Shown here piece after piece: positions 5,715 through 8,786 of a stretch of DNA of 8,786 nt (the stretch's first letter is position 1; every line of letters starts with the position of its first letter). The DNA is from an uncultured Bacteroidales bacterium. Its GTDB lineage: Bacteria; Bacteroidota; Bacteroidia; Bacteroidales; Bacteroidaceae. The translations under genes were made by a program, and so were the position numbers. The notes under the pieces were generated by a model. The model saw nothing but the letters and a program-made list of their open reading frames with translations, did not search any database and was not told the origin of the DNA. Where the stretch lies: the NCBI GenBank assembly GCA_947367415.1, contig CANBEE010000102.1, positions 1 to 8,786 of the forward strand, written 5' to 3'.

Positions 5715-6518
5715 ATGAACTATCTTTGGATTCTTCTCGGCATTTCGTTTGCCATTTCAGCTGTGGGTTGGATTTATTTTATCTATTTCTTCAGTGTGGG
5801 CTACGGATTTGCTATCTCGGCATTGGCTGTCGCCTCGGCCATCATCTTCCGTGATGTACTGTCGATTCCTGCCGCCATCTTGTGTGCAGTGCTTTTCATA
5901 TATGGTATCCGTCTGTCTTTGTTTCTTTTGCTCAGGGAAAAACGGTCGGCATCGTACAAGAAGATACTTTATCAGCCCGACAATACCAAGAAGAAACCGC
6001 TCTTCGCCATGTTCATGATATGGATTTCATGTGCCCTGCTTTATGTGGGCCAGGTGAGTCCCGTCACCTTCCATCTGTACAATATGGCTCATGGCCTCCC
6101 TGTCAGTGAAGGTTGGATGTGGGCTGGTGCCATCGTGGCTGCCATTGGCGTTATTATAGAGATGGTAGCCGATGCGCAGAAGAATGCAGCCAAGAAGGTC
6201 AATCCACGTCGATATGTCGACACTGGGCTGTACCGCATCGTACGTTGTCCCAACTACTTCGGTGAGGTGCTCATGTGGACGGGTAGCTTCCTCATCTGCA
6301 TTGGCTCATGCTGTACGGCAGGGCAGTGGGTAATAGCCTCACTGGGCTATGTGGGCATTGTGTATGTCATGTTTAGCGGCGCACGCCGTCTCGAGTTGCG
6401 GCAGACGGAGGTCTATGGTGCCGATCCTGCTTTCCAGGCATATACCAAGAAGACCCCTCTCATCATTCCTTTTGTTCCTATCTATAGCGTAGCCAAGTTC
6501 TCTTGGCTCAAGGGATAA
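5715..6518 (+). CDS. DUF1295 / steroid 5-alpha-reductase-like membrane enzyme
   Basis: A 267-aa protein with about six or seven membrane helices. The C-terminal half carries the conserved features of the DUF1295/steroid 5-alpha-reductase and isoprenylcysteine methyltransferase superfamily: IEMVADAQK (Glu149, Asp153, Gln155), NPRRYVDTGLYRIVRCPNYFGE (163-184), and a C-terminal YGADPAFQAYTKKTP ending in IIPFVP. Members act on lipid-like substrates at the membrane using NADPH or S-adenosylmethionine, but the substrate of this one cannot be read from sequence. The usual His in the R-H-P-N-Y motif is Cys178 here. It is a single plus-strand gene, divergent from the MFS operon and convergent with the esterase, so its neighbours say little about its role. 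It has a clear -7 box and a short leader. Confidence 0.85.
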   Translation: MNYLWILLGISFAISAVGWIYFIYFFSVGYGFAISALAVASAIIFRDVLSIPAAILCAVLFIYGIRLSLFLLLREKRSASYKKILYQPDNTKKKPLFAMFMIWISCALLYVGQVSPVTFHLYNMAHGLPVSEGWMWAGAIVAAIGVIIEMVADAQKNAAKKVNPRRYVDTGLYRIVRCPNYFGEVLMWTGSFLICIGSCCTAGQWVIASLGYVGIVYVMFSGARRLELRQTEVYGADPAFQAYTKKTPLIIPFVPIYSVAKFSWLKG

Positions 6519-6597
6519 TCGTAGAGGATAAGAACGGACTATACTTTTCTGTGTCCCTCAATCAACGTGGATTATTGTACACGGTGTCAGCCATTTA

Positions 6598-7473
6598 TTA
6601 CCACAACCTCTGCATGAATTGGTTGGCAAATTCTTCCCAGTTGTACCAGTCGTGGCCGCCCTTGGTTACGGTTATCTCGTGGCGATAGCCTTTGCGCGTG
6701 AGTGAGCGGGAGAAAAGCTGCATGCGAGGGTGATAGAAGTCGATGTTGCCTATCATGATGGAATAGAGCAGGGGCGGGTTGATGAACTGCGTGTCGAGCT
6801 TGCGCCTGAATCCCTTGTAGAACGAGGAGTGCTCGCTGTGGCGCAACACGGGGTGCACCATGGAGGAGAACATGCCTACGTAGCCAAAGGTCTCGGGCGA
6901 GTTGGCCGATATGTGCATGGCCTGCATGGCACCGATGCTGAGGCCGGCAATGGCGCGGTGCTCCTTGTCGGGGATGGTGCGGTAGATGCTGTCGATGGCG
7001 CCCACGACATCGGTCACGAAGGCGTATTCCACCATGCCGTCGACCTCATAGAAGGCTTCGATGGCGCCCTTCAGGCGTGACTTGCCGTAGTCACGCTCGT
7101 TGTTGTACTGGTTCACATTGGGCAACACCACGATGGTCTCCTTCATCATGTCGCGTGCAGTGAGGCTGTCGATGTTGTGGAGCAGGTTGGCATTGTGTAT
7201 CCACGACAGTTCGTTGCCTCGGGCTCCGTGGAGGAGATACAGTACGGGGTAGCGCTCTGTGGTGTGGTGGTAGTCCTTGGGAAGATAGACGTACATCCTG
7301 CGCTCGCGCGGTCCCTCTACGGAGCACTCGTGCATGCACTCTTCGAGGATGCCTTCGTAGTGGACATCGGCGTTGAGGGTGGGGTATTGGGCGTTGGTGG
7401 CATACTTCGACGAGCTGCACGATGTAGCAGCAAGGCCCGTCAGGAGGAGGACAATGTATTTATACCATTTCAT
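6598..7473 (-). CDS. Predicted lipoprotein serine esterase (esterase D / feruloyl-esterase-like fold)
   Basis: A 291-aa alpha/beta-hydrolase of the putative-esterase family (PF00756 type). The N-terminus is a signal peptide with Cys19 after LAATS, a slightly non-canonical lipobox, so the protein is probably lipid-anchored in the envelope. Motifs in order are LYLLHGARGNELSW (oxyanion region, about 78-91), nucleophile Ser179 in GLSIG (177-181), likely acid Asp245 in IGNID, and His274 in GGHDWYNW. All triad members are present and the length is normal. Family members hydrolyse esters such as acyl-sugar, feruloyl, acetyl or siderophore esters; the substrate here is unknown. Its ATG overlaps the stop of the upstream glycosyltransferase as ATGA, so translation is probably coupled. 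There is no CAZyme or SusCD context in the window to indicate plant polysaccharide use. Confidence 0.88.
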   Translation of the reverse strand: MKWYKYIVLLLTGLAATSCSSSKYATNAQYPTLNADVHYEGILEECMHECSVEGPRERRMYVYLPKDYHHTTERYPVLYLLHGARGNELSWIHNANLLHNIDSLTARDMMKETIVVLPNVNQYNNERDYGKSRLKGAIEAFYEVDGMVEYAFVTDVVGAIDSIYRTIPDKEHRAIAGLSIGAMQAMHISANSPETFGYVGMFSSMVHPVLRHSEHSSFYKGFRRKLDTQFINPPLLYSIMIGNIDFYHPRMQLFSRSLTRKGYRHEITVTKGGHDWYNWEEFANQFMQRLW

Positions 7474-8615
7474 CGCTGCAGTGCCTCCTCGTACATGGTG
7501 ATTATCTGGCGGGTCGACTCGCTGATGTCATACCTCTTGGCCGACTCGGCATAGCGCTTGCTCATGGCCTTGCGCTCGGCGGGATGCTCAATCCACCAGT
7601 CTATCTTCTCGGCCAGGGCTTTGGCGTCATTTACGGGAAACAGGCTGCGCTCGTCGAGGGCAAACTGATGGGTGGCCGATAGCTTGCTCTGTGCTATGAC
7701 GGGCACGGTGCCCTGCTGTATGGCTTCGAGGCAGGAGAGGCCTTCGACCTCGGTGCGGGCGCAGTGGACATATAGGTACGATGTGCGGGCGAGAGCTCGC
7801 AACTCCTCGGCGCTGTAGAATCCGAATACAGGTTCGTGGGTCACAACACCATCCTTGACGAGGCGCTGGGCAGCCTTCATAATTTTCTTGGCCTTCGGTC
7901 CGTTACCGGCAAAGTGGAGCGCTATCTCATGGGCATGGGCCGAGTGGCGCATGGCCTTGATGAGTGTCTTCTGTGACTTCTCGTTGGAGAGTCGGCCGAT
8001 GCAGAGTATGCGGTAGGGAGATGTCTGTGGCTCTTCGGCATCAGTGGGGACATCGTGGAGGACGATACCATTGGATATGACCCTCAGTGGGGCGCTGTAG
8101 CCGTTCTCTACGAGGTGGCGCTTTACGGTCTCGGTGGGGCACTGCACGCTGGCACAGTGATTGTATACGGATGATCTCCACCATATGTTCACCAGCTTGT
8201 TGATGATGGTGCCGTCGCTGAGTCCCAGGTTGGCGGTGATGTTCTCGGTGAAGATGTGGTAGGTGCCCACGCAGGGCTTGTTCAGCTCCTTGGCCATCTT
8301 CACGGTCGTAGCCTGTAGGGGAAATCCCTCCATCAGATGCACCACATCGGCCCAGCTTACAGCCTCTCTGATGACACTCTTGGGCAGCTTGGGATAGCGG
8401 TAGCCGTTGGCCTTGATGATGGGTTCAAAGATGGGGAACACGAAGTGGGGCAGGGGATAGTCGGGTTGCATACCACCCTCTTCGGGGTTCTCGCAGGCAA
8501 GCAGGCGCACATCGATGCCTTCGCCTATCAGTCTGCTCCTCAGTGATGTTACGGCCGAGCTAACGCCATTTCCCCGCATATATACGTTATTGCATACAAT
8601 CAAAACTTTCATCAT
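7470..8615 (-). CDS. Family 4 glycosyltransferase (GT-B fold)
   Basis: A 381-aa cytosolic or membrane-associated retaining glycosyltransferase. The N-terminal domain has NNVYMRGNGVSSAV, typical of the glycine-rich acceptor-side loop of GT4 enzymes. The C-terminal domain has GRLSNEKSQKTLI (207-219), GNGP (237-240) and the EX7E motif with Glu289 and Glu297 (EVEGLSCLE), which bind the nucleotide-sugar donor. The general look recalls bacterial diacylglycerol or phosphatidylinositol glycosyltransferases, but that is only resemblance and donor and acceptor are unknown. It is the first gene of a two-gene unit with the downstream lipoprotein esterase, overlapping it by 4 nt (ATGA). Two adjacent start codons exist (8615 and 8612); either fits. 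Confidence 0.9.
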   Translation of the reverse strand: MMKVLIVCNNVYMRGNGVSSAVTSLRSRLIGEGIDVRLLACENPEEGGMQPDYPLPHFVFPIFEPIIKANGYRYPKLPKSVIREAVSWADVVHLMEGFPLQATTVKMAKELNKPCVGTYHIFTENITANLGLSDGTIINKLVNIWWRSSVYNHCASVQCPTETVKRHLVENGYSAPLRVISNGIVLHDVPTDAEEPQTSPYRILCIGRLSNEKSQKTLIKAMRHSAHAHEIALHFAGNGPKAKKIMKAAQRLVKDGVVTHEPVFGFYSAEELRALARTSYLYVHCARTEVEGLSCLEAIQQGTVPVIAQSKLSATHQFALDERSLFPVNDAKALAEKIDWWIEHPAERKAMSKRYAESAKRYDISESTRQIITMYEEALQR

Positions 8616-8630
8616 CTGTGTCAGTAGTTG

Positions 8631-8647
8631 TGAAGCGTTAAGCTTCA
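8631..8647. repeat. Small palindrome in the glycosyltransferase leader
   Basis: TGAAGC (8631-8636) and GCTTCA (8642-8647) are perfect complements around a 5-nt loop. If transcription starts near 8683, this hairpin lies in the leader, about 15 nt before the start codon at 8615. It has no adjacent T run on the minus strand, so it is unlikely to be a terminator. Confidence 0.4.
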
Positions 8648-8661
8648 GGTTGGTTAAGAAT

Positions 8662-8786
8662 TTATTTACTTATTCCTTCTTCAGGATGCAAGGATAAAAT
8701 ACTTGCAAATATCTTACCATTGGGAATGTAGCCGACGCAGAACATCAAGCTTCGTTCGCTTCGCTCACTGCCGGTCATCTCCACGC
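8662..8786 (-). CDS. Possible C-terminal fragment of an unrecognised reading frame
   Basis: On the minus strand one frame is open from the window edge to a TAA at 8664-8662, about 41 codons. It begins VEMTGSERSERSL, where the SER repeats come from a low-complexity TTCG-rich stretch, and continues FCVGYIPNGKIFASILSLHP. I do not recognise it. It may be the tail of a gene further right or simply non-coding DNA open by chance. The probable promoter of the glycosyltransferase lies inside it. Confidence 0.25.
   Translation of the reverse strand, partial: VEMTGSERSERSLMFCVGYIPNGKIFASILSLHPEEGISK
8683..8696 (-). promoter_or_regulatory. Candidate promoter of the glycosyltransferase-esterase pair
   Basis: The minus strand reads TATCCTTG (8696-8689), one base from the TAnnTTTG consensus, followed by the common GCATC. 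Transcription would start near 8683, giving a leader of about 68 nt. The -33 position (TGGT) is a weak match. Confidence 0.45.
8728..8777. repeat. Low-complexity TTCG-rich stretch at the right edge
   Basis: The plus strand holds closely spaced TTCG words (CTTCGTTCGCTTCGCTCACT, within about 8750-8770). Read on the minus strand, they give the GSERSERSL peptide. Short TTCG/GCTC runs like this are, in my experience, common between genes in Prevotella-like genomes. Nothing else in the window matches it closely, so no repeat family is named. Confidence 0.4.

Noticed and set aside
6519..6597. Possible bidirectional terminator between the convergent DUF1295 and esterase genes
   Set aside because: CTGTGT and ACACGG can form a short wobble-containing stem, but no T run follows on either strand. 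I could not support a terminator here.

Overview
The window looks like chromosomal DNA from a Bacteroidota, most likely a Bacteroidales near Prevotella (the genus is inferred, not shown). Three things support this. Several genes are preceded by the Bacteroidota promoter form (TTTG, about 19 bp, then TAnnTTTG), with no Shine-Dalgarno. The proteins have the character of that phylum, for example the GETNVGKST P-loop in MnmE. Short AT-rich TGAATTN heptamer arrays occur in and between genes. The content is mostly housekeeping. I see no phage, insertion sequence, CRISPR array or defence system.

Layout, left to right. Positions 1-1391 (minus) hold almost all of mnmE, the tRNA wobble-uridine modification GTPase, cut by the window edge one base short of its last lysine codon. 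Between mnmE and the next gene lies a perfect 20-bp inverted repeat touching the mnmE start codon, with a promoter-like motif inside it and a heptamer repeat beside it. A DoxX-family membrane protein (minus) follows. Next is tRNA-Gly(GCC) (minus) with a textbook promoter and a strong terminator. Then comes a minus-strand operon of an MFS transporter, pyrK and pyrD, closed by an intrinsic terminator. The last two encode the electron-transfer and catalytic subunits of class 1B dihydroorotate dehydrogenase, which makes orotate in pyrimidine synthesis. The MFS protein resembles the lysosomal dipeptide transporter MFSD1.

Across a 211-bp intergenic region, a plus-strand gene encodes a membrane enzyme of the DUF1295/steroid 5-alpha-reductase-like family. 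It converges on a minus-strand pair: a family-4 glycosyltransferase followed, with a 4-base ATGA overlap, by a predicted lipoprotein serine esterase. That coupling suggests one cell-envelope glycoconjugate or glycolipid task. The right edge holds a probable promoter for the pair, a small palindrome in its leader, and a low-complexity TTCG-rich stretch that may be the tail of another minus-strand reading frame.

The observations most worth a second look are the promoter-in-a-hairpin arrangement upstream of mnmE, the heptamer array lying in frame inside the MnmE G domain with a matching array in the adjacent intergenic region, and the MFSD1-like transporter linked to the pyrimidine genes.
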